56,634 nt of DNA from Halobacteriales archaeon SW_8_68_21 (GTDB lineage: Archaea > Halobacteriota > Halobacteria > Halobacteriales > Haloferacaceae). The DNA lies in contig PXST01000016.1 in assembly GCA_003023405.1 (NCBI GenBank), positions 1 through 56,634 on the forward strand, read 5' to 3'. The notes beneath the pieces were generated by a model. It worked only from the letters and a program-made list of their open reading frames with translations, did no database searches and was not told where the DNA came from. Shown piece after piece: positions 33,681-41,507 of this stretch; positions within the stretch are counted from its first letter, which is position 1, and each line of letters begins with the position of its first letter. Made by a program: the position numbers and the translations under genes.

Positions 33681-34982
33681 GTGGCGCAGTTCGGCAACTC
33701 GGTACGGCTGCTCGGGGACCGGGAGTTCGCGGCGCTCGCCGGAACCGCGTTCGCCCGCAGTCAGGCGTACTCGACGATCCTCATCGCCCTCGCGCTGTAC
33801 GCGGATCTGTTCGGCACCACCGGGTTCGTCGAGGGACTCTTCGGCACCGCGTTCGCCGTCGTCCAACTCGTCATCGTCCTCCCGGTCGGCCGATGGGTCG
33901 ATACCGGGAACGCGAAACGGTGGCTGCTCTGCGGCTTCCTGATCAACGTCGCGGTGTTCGTCGGCTTCGCTCTGGTCGACAGCTCGGTCCACGTCGTCCT
34001 CGTACGGATGGTTCAGGGGCTCGGCGCGAGCGTCCTCTGGATCACGGGTGCGACGGTGATCGGCGAGATCAGCCCGGACGACGAACAGGGGCGCTGGCTC
34101 GGCTCGTACAACCAGTTCGCGTCTTTCTCGTCGCTCGCGGGCGACCTGGTCGGCGGCTCCCTGCTGTACGCCTACGGCTTCTCGGAGACGTACCTCGTCT
34201 TGACGCTCGTCACGCTCGCCGCGTTCGCGCTGGTGTACGCGTTCCTCCGCGACAACCCCGGCGGCCGGACGGACCCCGAGGATGTAGGGGGCATCGAGAC
34301 GTTCCGGTCGCTTCTGGGCCTGCCGATGCTGCGCGCGCTGGTGTTTTTCCGGTTCACGTTCAGCGTCGGCAAGATGGCGGTGATCATCTTCCTCCCCATC
34401 TACGCGCGGACGACGTTCGGCATCTCCGCGTTCGCCATCGGCTGGATCATGGCCGGCGGGAAGGCGACGAAGGCGCTCACACAGGGGTTCGTCGGCGACC
34501 TCACCGACCGCTGCGAGCGCACCTACCTGTTCGTCGCGGTCGGCGCGCTCCTGTACGGCGTCGGGACGGCGATGGTCCCGCTCGCGGCGTACTTCGAGGG
34601 GACCGTCTCGCCGGTCACCGTCTCGTACCTCGGCGACTCCCAGACGCTCGGCGGGGCCTTCTTCGCGCTGTTCGGGGCCTACTCGCTTCTGGGGATCGCG
34701 GACTCGATCCGGCTGCCGGCGAGCATGTCGCTGTTCGTCAGCGAGGGGGAGGCGTACGACTCCGTCGCCAGCGCGATGAGCCTGCGGTCCGTCTCGTGGA
34801 AGGTCGGACAGGTGGTCGGTCCCGTGCTGATCGGCAGCACGATGGATTGGACTACCACCGAGACGGGGTTCCTGCTCGCGGCCGCGTTCATCGCGTTCGC
34901 GACGACCGGCTTCGCGTGGCAGGCGCGGGCGGCCCACCGCGCCGCAGGGGCCCCCGGCCCGGTCGCGCCCGGCGACGACTGA
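33681..34982 (+). CDS. MFS transporter
   Basis: A 433-residue protein with twelve hydrophobic segments and the MFS loop 'PVGRWVDTGNAKRWLLCGF' between helices 2 and 3. The second-half counterpart is 'GFVGDLTDRCERTYLF'. GTG 33681 is chosen as start because the family sequence 'AQFGNSVRLLGDREFAALAG' begins there; the longer upstream frame is Arg/Pro-rich and looks non-coding. The transported substrate cannot be inferred. It converges on the M42 peptidase gene. Confidence 0.87.
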   Translation: MAQFGNSVRLLGDREFAALAGTAFARSQAYSTILIALALYADLFGTTGFVEGLFGTAFAVVQLVIVLPVGRWVDTGNAKRWLLCGFLINVAVFVGFALVDSSVHVVLVRMVQGLGASVLWITGATVIGEISPDDEQGRWLGSYNQFASFSSLAGDLVGGSLLYAYGFSETYLVLTLVTLAAFALVYAFLRDNPGGRTDPEDVGGIETFRSLLGLPMLRALVFFRFTFSVGKMAVIIFLPIYARTTFGISAFAIGWIMAGGKATKALTQGFVGDLTDRCERTYLFVAVGALLYGVGTAMVPLAAYFEGTVSPVTVSYLGDSQTLGGAFFALFGAYSLLGIADSIRLPASMSLFVSEGEAYDSVASAMSLRSVSWKVGQVVGPVLIGSTMDWTTTETGFLLAAAFIAFATTGFAWQARAAHRAAGAPGPVAPGDD

Positions 34983-35011
34983 CGCCGCGGGCGAGACTCG
35001 CCGTCGGTCGC

Positions 35012-36070
35012 TTACAGTGTGTAGTCGTGGTCGCCCGTCTCGGACTTCAAAAACGCCGTCAACAGGTCGATCGTCGCCTCCACGTCCCCGCCGTCGGCGG
35101 TCTCAGTGACGGTGTGGAGGTACCGCGTCGGGATCGAGATCGCGCCGACGGGCTTTGCGCCCGCCGTGTTCTGGAACCCGGCCGTATCGGTGCCCCCCGC
35201 CGGCAGCACCTCGTGCTGGTAGTCGATCCCCGCTGTTTCGGCCACGTCGGTGAGGCGGCCGTGGATCTTCGGACTGGTGATCACCGAGGAGTCTTTCAGC
35301 TTGACGGCCGTGCCCTCGCCCAGTTCGGTGACGGCGTCGGCCGGGTCGCCGATCTGTGGCACGTCGTTGGCGACGGTGACGTCCAACGCGACCGCGAGGT
35401 CGGGGTTGATGTCGACACCGAGCGCCTTCGCGCCCCGGAGGCCGACCTCCTCTTGAACCGTCGCCGCGAAGTGGACCGTCACGTCGGGGTCGTCGATCCG
35501 GCGGGCGGCTTCGAGGGCCGCGAACAGGCAGATCCGGTCGTCGAGCGCCTTCCCCGTGACCCGGTCGCCCATCCGCGTCGTGGTCTGGTCGAGGGTAACG
35601 AGGTCGCCGACGCTTACGAACTCGTGGACCGCCTCGGCGTCGCGCCCGAGATCGATGAAGATGTCTTTCACCTCGTCGTCCGTCTCCCGCTGCTCCTCCG
35701 TGAGCGTGTGCGGCGGGACCGAGCCGATGACGCCCGTCAGGTCTTCGTCGCCGTGGACGGTGACGCGCTGTGCGCGCAACACTCGGGCGTCGAAGCCGCC
35801 GAGCGGGTCGACCTGGACGAACCCGTCGTCGGTGACGTGACGGATCATGAACCCGATCTCGTCCATGTGGGCCGCCACGACCACCGAGTAGTCCGCCTCG
35901 CCCTCGATCGTCCCGACGACGTTGCCCATCGCGTCGGTGCGGACGCGGTCGACGCTGTCGGCGAACTCGCGTCGGACGACCTCGCGGACATCGTCCTCGT
36001 AGCCCGGGACGCCGCGGGCCTCGGTCAGCTCTCGGAGCAGGGCGAACTCGAAGTCGAACTCGCGTGGCAT
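35012..36070 (-). CDS. M42-family metallo-aminopeptidase
   Basis: A 352-residue protein with the dinuclear zinc site of M42 (TET-type) peptidases: 'VVAAHMDEIGFM', 'GKALDDRICLFAALEAA', 'QEEVGLRGAKAL' and 'PAGGTDTAGFQ', with a late His in 'TRYLHTVTE'. Members remove N-terminal residues from peptides in the cytoplasm, often as dodecamers. ATG at 36070 and normal length. Confidence 0.93.
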   Translation of the reverse strand: MPREFDFEFALLRELTEARGVPGYEDDVREVVRREFADSVDRVRTDAMGNVVGTIEGEADYSVVVAAHMDEIGFMIRHVTDDGFVQVDPLGGFDARVLRAQRVTVHGDEDLTGVIGSVPPHTLTEEQRETDDEVKDIFIDLGRDAEAVHEFVSVGDLVTLDQTTTRMGDRVTGKALDDRICLFAALEAARRIDDPDVTVHFAATVQEEVGLRGAKALGVDINPDLAVALDVTVANDVPQIGDPADAVTELGEGTAVKLKDSSVITSPKIHGRLTDVAETAGIDYQHEVLPAGGTDTAGFQNTAGAKPVGAISIPTRYLHTVTETADGGDVEATIDLLTAFLKSETGDHDYTL

Positions 36071-36240
36071 ACCACCGAATGACTACCCCAGCGACAAAGG
36101 TCCGCAGGATCCGGCACGGTCTTCAGGCTTCGGCGAAAGCCGAATCATCGACGCCGGCGAGGTCCCGTCATTCAGATCTACGGTGGTACTCCGATATTTA
36201 AATAACCGTAATGGGAAACGAAATATACTCATAAACCTTA

Positions 36241-36440
36241 GCGGTGGCGCGTGCCTGCGAGCGCCCGAAGGGCGCGAGACGCGGGGGAGGCGTGAGGCTG
36301 CGGTTGCGGTGTTGTGCGGGGCGGGACTCGAAGGGGCAGTCGCGAGGCGGGCGCAGGCGACGTAAGGACCGCAGCGAGGGAGCGAAGCGAACGAGCGAGG
36401 ACCGCAACGAGCGTGCGCCCGCCTCGCGGCTGGGGCTTCG
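36241..36440. repeat. GC-rich structured intergenic repeat
   Basis: This 200-bp segment sits in the 517-bp gap before the next gene. It contains the hairpin GCGCCC-GAA-GGGCGC (36261-36275) and a 15-bp perfect inverted repeat, CGCGAGGCGGGCGCA at 36341-36355 with its complement at 36414-36428. Between the arms lie GAGCGAAGCGAACGAGCGAG runs. Open frames through it are arginine-rich and unconserved. Similar long palindromic elements are, from memory, highly repeated in Halorubrum genomes. The flanking 36071-36240 holds only an AT-rich promoter-like stretch. Confidence 0.55.
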
Positions 36441-36478
36441 GTGGTGTCCGTATCGGTCTACGATTTATAATCAGAAAC

Positions 36479-37009
36479 GGTTCTGTTGAATACCTATTCT
36501 TCAGACATGTTCTTGTCTGAAACAGCCGGTCGATGAGAGCTGCGTAATAACCGATCCGTGAGCCCACTACTTTGCGTAGTTCGATGTTTAGTTCTCTGTC
36601 ACCTTCGGCGATAGGACTAATCCGGTTCCGACAGCGATGAGTCCGACCGGAGTAAGGACCACTAGAAGTGTGATACTACATTCGTTCGCTCCATCGGGTG
36701 TGTACAGGAGATTCCCATCCTCCACACCGATTATGTCTACTCCCTGTCCCTCTCCTTCCGGAACGCCGACATCCGTACAACCCCCGAACATCATACCGGG
36801 GAATGATATCAATAGTACGAAGGCGATACTAACTCCGACAACGAGTAAACCGATACCGAGGAGGACTATTCGGTTCATATGTGATTTATAAGGGAAGTAA
36901 CGGTGATTAAATGTTGTCGCGTAAAGCAAGTGTGGAGGTATTATTGAATCACTTGTATTGACCGCAGGGGGCACAGAACCTATCTCCTTTTGAGGATTTC
37001 AACAGAGCC
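36479..37009. mobile_element. Non-autonomous IS6-like element (531 bp) with 8-bp target duplication
   Basis: The left end GGTTCTGTTGAATACC (36479-36494) and the right end read inward, GGCTCTGTTGAAATCC (36994-37009), match at 13 of 16 positions. Directly outside them the 8-mer TCAGAAAC occurs on both sides (36471-36478 and 37010-37017), a perfect target-site duplication. The terminal sequence and 8-bp duplication fit the IS6 family. No transposase is inside; the only gene is a small membrane protein (36588-36878). A perfect 8-bp hairpin (TTCAGACA/TGTCTGAA, 36500-36521) lies next to the left end. The whole interior is AT-rich compared with the chromosome. Confidence 0.75.
36588..36878 (-). CDS. 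Passenger two-helix membrane protein in the IS6-like element
   Basis: A 96-residue protein from ATG 36878. A hydrophobic N-terminal helix ('IVLLGIGLLVVGVSIAFVLL') is followed by a loop of about 45 residues with two Cys and many Gly and acidic residues, then a second helix ('ITLLVVLTPVGLIAVGTGLV') and a short tail. Codon use is AT-richer than in the neighbours, consistent with arrival by transfer. No family is recognised. It could be a chance frame, but the helix-loop-helix design and clean termination argue for a real gene. Confidence 0.55.
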   Translation of the reverse strand: MNRIVLLGIGLLVVGVSIAFVLLISFPGMMFGGCTDVGVPEGEGQGVDIIGVEDGNLLYTPDGANECSITLLVVLTPVGLIAVGTGLVLSPKVTEN

Positions 37010-37221
37010 TCAGAAACAGTATCGTGCGGCCGAGCGGCTGAGGCTTTGGCATTGGTCAGCGCCGACCCGCTCTCGGTCACTTATAATAGATCGGACGGGA
37101 CTTCGGCGACGCTCTCGCCCACCTACGCCGGGTACTTCGAGCGGCGTCGCGAGATGGAACCATAAATAAGTTTACCGTTGTTTCGCAACCCTTTTGCGGG
37201 CGCTCTCGGGATTGCGTGTGT
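36879..37221. other. Intergenic region, right part of the element and MTH865 promoter
   Basis: This holds the right part of the IS6-like element up to 37009, its target duplication, and about 200 bp of host sequence. The AT-rich ACCATAAATAAGTTTACC near 37160-37177 is a likely promoter for the MTH865 gene. A frame ending at the TAA near 37163 reads 'SPTYAGYFERRREMEP' and may be the tail of a lost gene. It is too short to identify. Confidence 0.35.
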
Positions 37222-37479
37222 ATGAGCGACGTGAGAGCGGAACTCCGCGAACAGTTCTTGGACGCGTTCGGCGACGCAGATTTTCCCGTTGAGAACCAGA
37301 TGGACCTCGTCCCGGCGCTGCCGGACGGCCCGGGGACGAAGTTCGAGGCCGGCGACGTGAGCTTCACCGCCATGGAGATGGCGGCGAAGCTCGGCAGCGA
37401 ACAGGAGTTTCCCTACGACACCGCCGAGGAACTGGTCGACGATGTCCTCGACGGGTTGGAAGCGAAGGGAATGATCTGA
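37222..37479 (+). CDS. MTH865-family protein
   Basis: An 85-residue helical protein: 'VRAELREQFLDAFGDADFPV' at the N-terminus, 'FEAGDVSFTAMEMAAKL' in the middle and 'PYDTAEELVDDVLDGLEAKG' at the end. This is the conserved pattern of the archaeal MTH865 family, an EF-hand-like fold of unknown function. ATG at 37222 is chosen over GTG 37216. Confidence 0.88.
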   Translation: MSDVRAELREQFLDAFGDADFPVENQMDLVPALPDGPGTKFEAGDVSFTAMEMAAKLGSEQEFPYDTAEELVDDVLDGLEAKGMI

Positions 37480-37587
37480 GTCGGGCGGTCTGAAGCGGCC
37501 GCTTTTGCTGCCGACACCGCGGCGCTCTGCGCCTCACAGTCGAGACGCCGGCGGGAGCTTGATTACCGGGGAGCCGTTACGGCGGGT

Positions 37588-38294
37588 GTGTTCGCCGACC
37601 TCACCGGACTGCTGCCGCGGTGGGTCCTCTGGGGGATCGGTCTCGGAGTCGTCGCCACCGCGGTCGTCGCGCTCGCGTTCTACCTCGGCGACCGGTTCGC
37701 CCCGCCCCCCGCCGCGGCGACCGGCCGCCGCGGTGCCGCCGGCGAGAGGACCACGCGCTCGACAGCGTCTCGATCCCCTTCTATCTCCCCGAGCGCGGCG
37801 TCGCCATCACCTTCGACGCGCACGACTACTTTCGGCTGGAGGGCGAGGGCGTCTACACGGTTCTCTGTGAACACGAGATGCCGGGCCGGGGGCTGGGCCG
37901 CCGGCTCCCGTTCGACGTCGACGAACCCGACTGGGCGACCGACGAGTCGACCGACCCGAGCGGCGGTCCCTCCGGGCGCTTCGGCGGCGGCCGGTTTGAG
38001 GCCGGGCACTCGACCGCTCGCGGTCCCGCCGGCCGGGTCGGCCCTGCCGGCCGAGCCGACCCCGTCGGCGATGCCTTCGACGAGCTCGGTCTCGACCGCG
38101 ACGCCGACCTCGACGCGGTGAAGGGTGCCTACCGCGAGCGCGTCAAAGAGACGCACCCGGATCAGGGTGGCGACGAGGAGTCGTTCCGGCGCGTCCGCGA
38201 GGCGTACGCGACCGCCCGTAACCACGCCGACGGCGGTCCGGCCGACCGCGATGCGAACCGCCGCCGCGAGCGGTCGACCGGGTACGGCCGGTGA
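37588..38294 (+). pseudogene. Frame-broken J-domain membrane protein
   Basis: From GTG 37588 one frame encodes an N-terminal membrane helix ('LPRWVLWGIGLGVVATAVVA') and ends in junk after about 50 residues. The continuing homologous sequence is in another frame from about 37745: 'FYLPERGVAITFDAHDYFRL', 'CEHEMPGRGLGRRLPF', then a C-terminal J domain with the HPD motif ('KETHPDQGGDEESFRRVREA'). Haloarchaeal relatives carry both parts in one frame, with more sequence between. A deletion with a frame change near 37740 is the simplest reading. The stop overlaps the GTG of the phosphoesterase gene. Confidence 0.7.
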
Positions 38295-39079
38295 CGGGGG
38301 CGGACGCCGACGCCGGGGGCGGAGCCGCGTTCCCCGGTGTCGCGTTCGCGGAGCGGGGCGTCTACCTCTCCGCGGCCGATGCGCTCGTCGTCGCCGACCT
38401 CCACGTCGGCCGCGCCGAGGCGTCCGCCGTCTCGCTCCCGCTCGGCGAGCGCGACGACCTCCTCGACCGGTTCGGCGCGCTCCTCGACCGGTTCGACCCC
38501 GCGACGACGGTCGTCGCCGGCGATGTCGTCCACACGTTCGGCCGGGTCACGGACCGCGCCCTCGGGACCCTGAATGCGCTCCGCGAGGCGTGTTCGGACC
38601 GGGGGGCAGCCTTCGAACTCGTCGCCGGCAACCACGACACGGCGCTCGCGGACGCGTGGAACGGGACCGTCCGGGAGGCGTACGTCGTCGAGGAGGCGGC
38701 CGCGGTGGGAGGATCGGGAGCCCGCATCGACGCGGGCGACTCGGAGACGCGCACCACTGCGGTCTGTCACGGCCACGAACCCCCGTCGGTCGCGGCCGAC
38801 CGGTACGTGATCGGACACGTCCACCCGACGATCGAGATAGAAGGCGACCGCCGGCCCTGCTTCCTCCGCGGTGCCGGGACGTACCGCGGGGCCGACGTGC
38901 TGCTGTTGCCCGCGTTCACCCGCCTCGCCGCCGGCGTCCCGGTCAACGACGCGGCGACCGCGGGGCTCGACTCCCCGCTCGTCGACGCCGCCGCCGACCT
39001 CGCCCCGATCGTGTACGACGGCGAGAGCGGTGAGGCGCTCCGGTTCCCGCCGCTCGGCGAGCTCCGCGAGCTGTTGTGA
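38291..39079 (+). CDS. Calcineurin-like metallophosphoesterase
   Basis: A 262-residue protein with the metallophosphoesterase motif series: 'ALVVADLHVGRAEAS' (D-x-H), 'TVVAGDVVHTFG' (GD), 'LVAGNHDTAL' (GNHD), 'CHGHEPP' and 'VIGHVHPTIEIEG' (GH-x-H). This is the archaeal YkuE/SbcD-like cytoplasmic phosphoesterase type, often linked to DNA repair, with unknown substrate. It starts at GTG 38291, overlapping the J-domain stop (GTGA). Confidence 0.9.
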   Translation: MTGADADAGGGAAFPGVAFAERGVYLSAADALVVADLHVGRAEASAVSLPLGERDDLLDRFGALLDRFDPATTVVAGDVVHTFGRVTDRALGTLNALREACSDRGAAFELVAGNHDTALADAWNGTVREAYVVEEAAAVGGSGARIDAGDSETRTTAVCHGHEPPSVAADRYVIGHVHPTIEIEGDRRPCFLRGAGTYRGADVLLLPAFTRLAAGVPVNDAATAGLDSPLVDAAADLAPIVYDGESGEALRFPPLGELRELL

Positions 39080-39111
39080 ACGCTTTTGTCCGGTCGCGAG
39101 CATTGTGACCT

Positions 39112-39300
39112 ATGAACACGGAGAACGACTGCCTCGGCTGCGGCGAGCCCTTCGACTGGGGCGACGGCGAGTGCCCGGAGTGCGGCTGGGACCGCGAGGA
39201 GTGGGCCGCGAGCGGTCGCCACGGGCTAGAGAAGGAGGGACACGGCGAACCCGAGGAGGACGGCGGCTCGGGAGGCGGCGGACTCGGGCCGGTCCGTTGA
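39112..39300 (+). CDS. Small zinc-ribbon protein (62 aa)
   Basis: The N-terminal half has two Cys pairs ('DCLGCGEPF' and 'ECPECGWDREEW'), forming one zinc ribbon. The C-terminal half is Gly/acidic and probably disordered. ATG at 39112, 32 bp after the phosphoesterase stop, so likely co-transcribed. Function unknown. Confidence 0.75.
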   Translation: MNTENDCLGCGEPFDWGDGECPECGWDREEWAASGRHGLEKEGHGEPEEDGGSGGGGLGPVR

Positions 39301-39345
39301 GACCGACGAGACGCGACCGAGGGCCCGCGACGGACTGGACCCGAC

Positions 39346-40269
39346 TCAGTCGTCGGACGACAGCGTCCACGTCGAGGTAAAATCCTCGACGTCCCCGTCG
39401 TACGTCGACTCGCCGAACTCCGACTCGTCGAGCGACGGCGACCCGGACCCGTCCGGGCCGTCGGCGCCGTGGCGCGCGCGGTGGAGCGCGTCGCACACGG
39501 CACCTTGACCGCCCATGTTCACGGTCGCGAGCCGGGAGCGCTTCTGAACGACATCCAGTTCGGCGGCCGGAATCGGCTCGGCCTCCGGCGTCAGGAACAG
39601 CAGATCGCCAGCGCCGGTCACGTGCCCGCTCGTCGTGACGCGGTCGAGGTAGTCGGCGACCGGCGCGGCGTCGACGACGACCGAAAGTCCCCCCACGTCG
39701 ACGTGTGCCTCGTCGCCGGTGATCGTGAGGTCCGACCGAACGAGCGAGACGATCTGTTCGGCGTCGACGCCCGCGTCGAGTAAGGCTCGGACCGCCTCGC
39801 GCTGTCTGGCGACACGAGCCTTGTCGGCTATGGCGGCTCGGACCGCTGCGACATCGCCGTCGGCGTCCGGGAACGTCTCGCCGAAGCCGTCGCGCGCGTT
39901 GACGCCCGCAGTTATCTCCTCACCGTGCATGTGGTCGCACAGTTCGATCCGCGTCTCGGCGACCCAGTCGAGCGTCTCGACCTCGTCGCGGGCGTCGGTC
40001 GCCATCATCCACGCGAAGGCCGGCGAACACCACGCCGTCGGGAGCGTGAACTTCACTTCGACGCGGTCGCCGTCGACATCGATCGCGTCGATGTAGTTGA
40101 GTTCGACGATTGACCGGGCGAGTTCCGGGTCCTCAACGCGGTCTAGCCGCTCACGGACCGCGACCGTCCCGCGCGGGTCGCCGGCGGAACTTTCCGATCG
40201 TTTTGCCGCCCGGTCGCTCGTCGGCTCGCCCGCAGGCTCACCGCTCGGATCCGCGCTGCTCCCCGACAT
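39346..40269 (-). CDS. MIP18/DUF59-family iron-sulfur cluster assembly protein, long form
   Basis: A 307-residue protein. After a disordered N-terminus of 35 residues comes a MIP18/PaaD-like domain ('VEDPELARSIVELNYIDAID' and 'VEVKFTLPTAWCSPAFAWMM', with a Cys). A second part of about 150 residues is unassigned. DUF59 proteins help mature Fe-S or metal enzymes. Its ATG overlaps the TGA of the amidohydrolase (ATGA), so the two are translationally coupled. In actinobacterial propane-type monooxygenase clusters an amidohydrolase and a DUF59 protein occur together in the same way. Confidence 0.85.
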   Translation of the reverse strand: MSGSSADPSGEPAGEPTSDRAAKRSESSAGDPRGTVAVRERLDRVEDPELARSIVELNYIDAIDVDGDRVEVKFTLPTAWCSPAFAWMMATDARDEVETLDWVAETRIELCDHMHGEEITAGVNARDGFGETFPDADGDVAAVRAAIADKARVARQREAVRALLDAGVDAEQIVSLVRSDLTITGDEAHVDVGGLSVVVDAAPVADYLDRVTTSGHVTGAGDLLFLTPEAEPIPAAELDVVQKRSRLATVNMGGQGAVCDALHRARHGADGPDGSGSPSLDESEFGESTYDGDVEDFTSTWTLSSDD

Positions 40270-41330
40270 CAGTCTGCCGCGGCCCCCGCGTCGCCGCCGT
40301 AGTGGTCGGCTAGGTCGAATCGCTCGGTGATGTCGTCGTCGCGGAACTGCCGCTTCTTCTCTTCGATGTCGATGTCGTACAGCTCCGCGGCGTTTTCACC
40401 CATGACCTTCTTCATGGTGTCGACGTCGAGCTCGACCCCGTACTCGGCCTGCTGCTCGTCGGTGAGTTCCGCGTTCATCACCTGATCGACGAGCCAGTCC
40501 GGGTTCCACAGCGCGTAGTCGGAGCCGAACAGGACTCGGTCCTCACCGAGCCAGAAGAGCAGTTCACCCATGATCTCGCCGAACTTTCGCTTGCGGTGCG
40601 TCGACATCGCGGAGGCGACCGCGATCCCGCCGTACACGTTCGGCTCCTGGGCGGCGATCCAGCAGAAGTCGTCGAGCCGCGGGAGACCGACGTGGTTGAC
40701 GATGAAGTTGAGCTCGGGGAACGACGAGGCGGCGTCGTCGATGTCTTTCACGTCGAACGCGTCGCGGTTGAGCGGGCGGATCGTCGGTCCCTTGTGTGCG
40801 TTGATGTTCTCGATGCCGAGCTCCGCGCACTTCTCTAAGAACTCGAAGGCATCGTCGCTGTCGAGCCGCCACCCCTTCGACTCGTCGCGCCACTCGGCGG
40901 TGTACAGCTTCACGCCCGGAATGTCGTATTCTTCCTTAAGATGTTCGAGGTAGCGCAGCCCCTCCTCGCCGTCGCGCGGGTCGAAGCTCCCGTTGAGCAC
41001 GAAGCGCTCCGGATACTCCTCGGCGAGTTCGGCGTTCTGCTCCGTCGTGTTGAACCCCTCGTCGTAGAAGTCGTCGAGGTACGTCGGCTGGAAGACCGCC
41101 ATGTCGGCGGCCGCGTTCCCGAACAGGTCGTCGGTCATCTTGTCGGCACCGTAATGTCGATACGTGTCGATGTCCCACTGCTCTTCTTCCGGGGTGAAGC
41201 CGGTATGATAGTCGTAAAAACACTGGAGGAACTGCTCGCCCCCCTCGTGAATGATGTTCTCCTGTCGCGCGTCCCACAGGTGGACGTGGCCGTCGATGAC
41301 GAAGATCTCCTCGCCGTCTTTCTCGTACAT
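40269..41330 (-). CDS. Amidohydrolase family protein (monooxygenase-cluster type)
   Basis: A 353-residue TIM-barrel amidohydrolase of the amidohydrolase-2 type. 'VIDGHVHLWDAR' supplies the H-x-H pair, 'NINAHKGPT' and 'FIVNHVGLPRLDDF' later His residues, and 'VLFGSDYALWNPD' the metal Asp. The C-terminal part ends in an acidic Ala-rich tail. It is coupled to the DUF59 gene and divergent from an alcohol dehydrogenase. Relatives in diiron alkane/propane monooxygenase operons are needed for active monooxygenase, but no monooxygenase is seen in this window. Confidence 0.88.
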   Translation of the reverse strand: MYEKDGEEIFVIDGHVHLWDARQENIIHEGGEQFLQCFYDYHTGFTPEEEQWDIDTYRHYGADKMTDDLFGNAAADMAVFQPTYLDDFYDEGFNTTEQNAELAEEYPERFVLNGSFDPRDGEEGLRYLEHLKEEYDIPGVKLYTAEWRDESKGWRLDSDDAFEFLEKCAELGIENINAHKGPTIRPLNRDAFDVKDIDDAASSFPELNFIVNHVGLPRLDDFCWIAAQEPNVYGGIAVASAMSTHRKRKFGEIMGELLFWLGEDRVLFGSDYALWNPDWLVDQVMNAELTDEQQAEYGVELDVDTMKKVMGENAAELYDIDIEEKKRQFRDDDITERFDLADHYGGDAGAAAD

Positions 41331-41375
41331 GCGATTGACTATGAGATACGATCACACATAACTATAAGGATCGTT

Positions 41376-41409
41376 CGGGTAAATTACGGTTCAGTTTTCG
41401 GTTTACCCG
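41376..41409. promoter_or_regulatory. Inverted repeat in the amidohydrolase/adh divergent promoter
   Basis: CGGGTAAA (41376-41383) and TTTACCCG (41402-41409) form a perfect 8-bp inverted repeat with an 18-bp spacer, roughly midway between two divergent genes. A TATA-like CGTTTATGAC lies about 30 bp before the alcohol dehydrogenase ATG. The repeat is a candidate operator for both genes. Confidence 0.45.
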
Positions 41410-41507
41410 CCGATCCCGCTTGGTACCGTCCGTGACAGCGTGGTTTCGAGGCGGGCCACCCCAACATAACGAACGTTTATGACGGATGCTGCGAGACATT
41501 ATGTCAC

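Noticed and set aside
34982..36082. Forward frame continuing after the MFS gene through the M42 gene
   Set aside because: No recognisable domain; it is the antisense shadow of the M42 peptidase.
36270..36520. Short open frames in the GC-rich repeat, such as Arg-rich 60-80-residue peptides
   Set aside because: They lie in a palindromic repeat with biased composition and have no start context or conservation that I can see.
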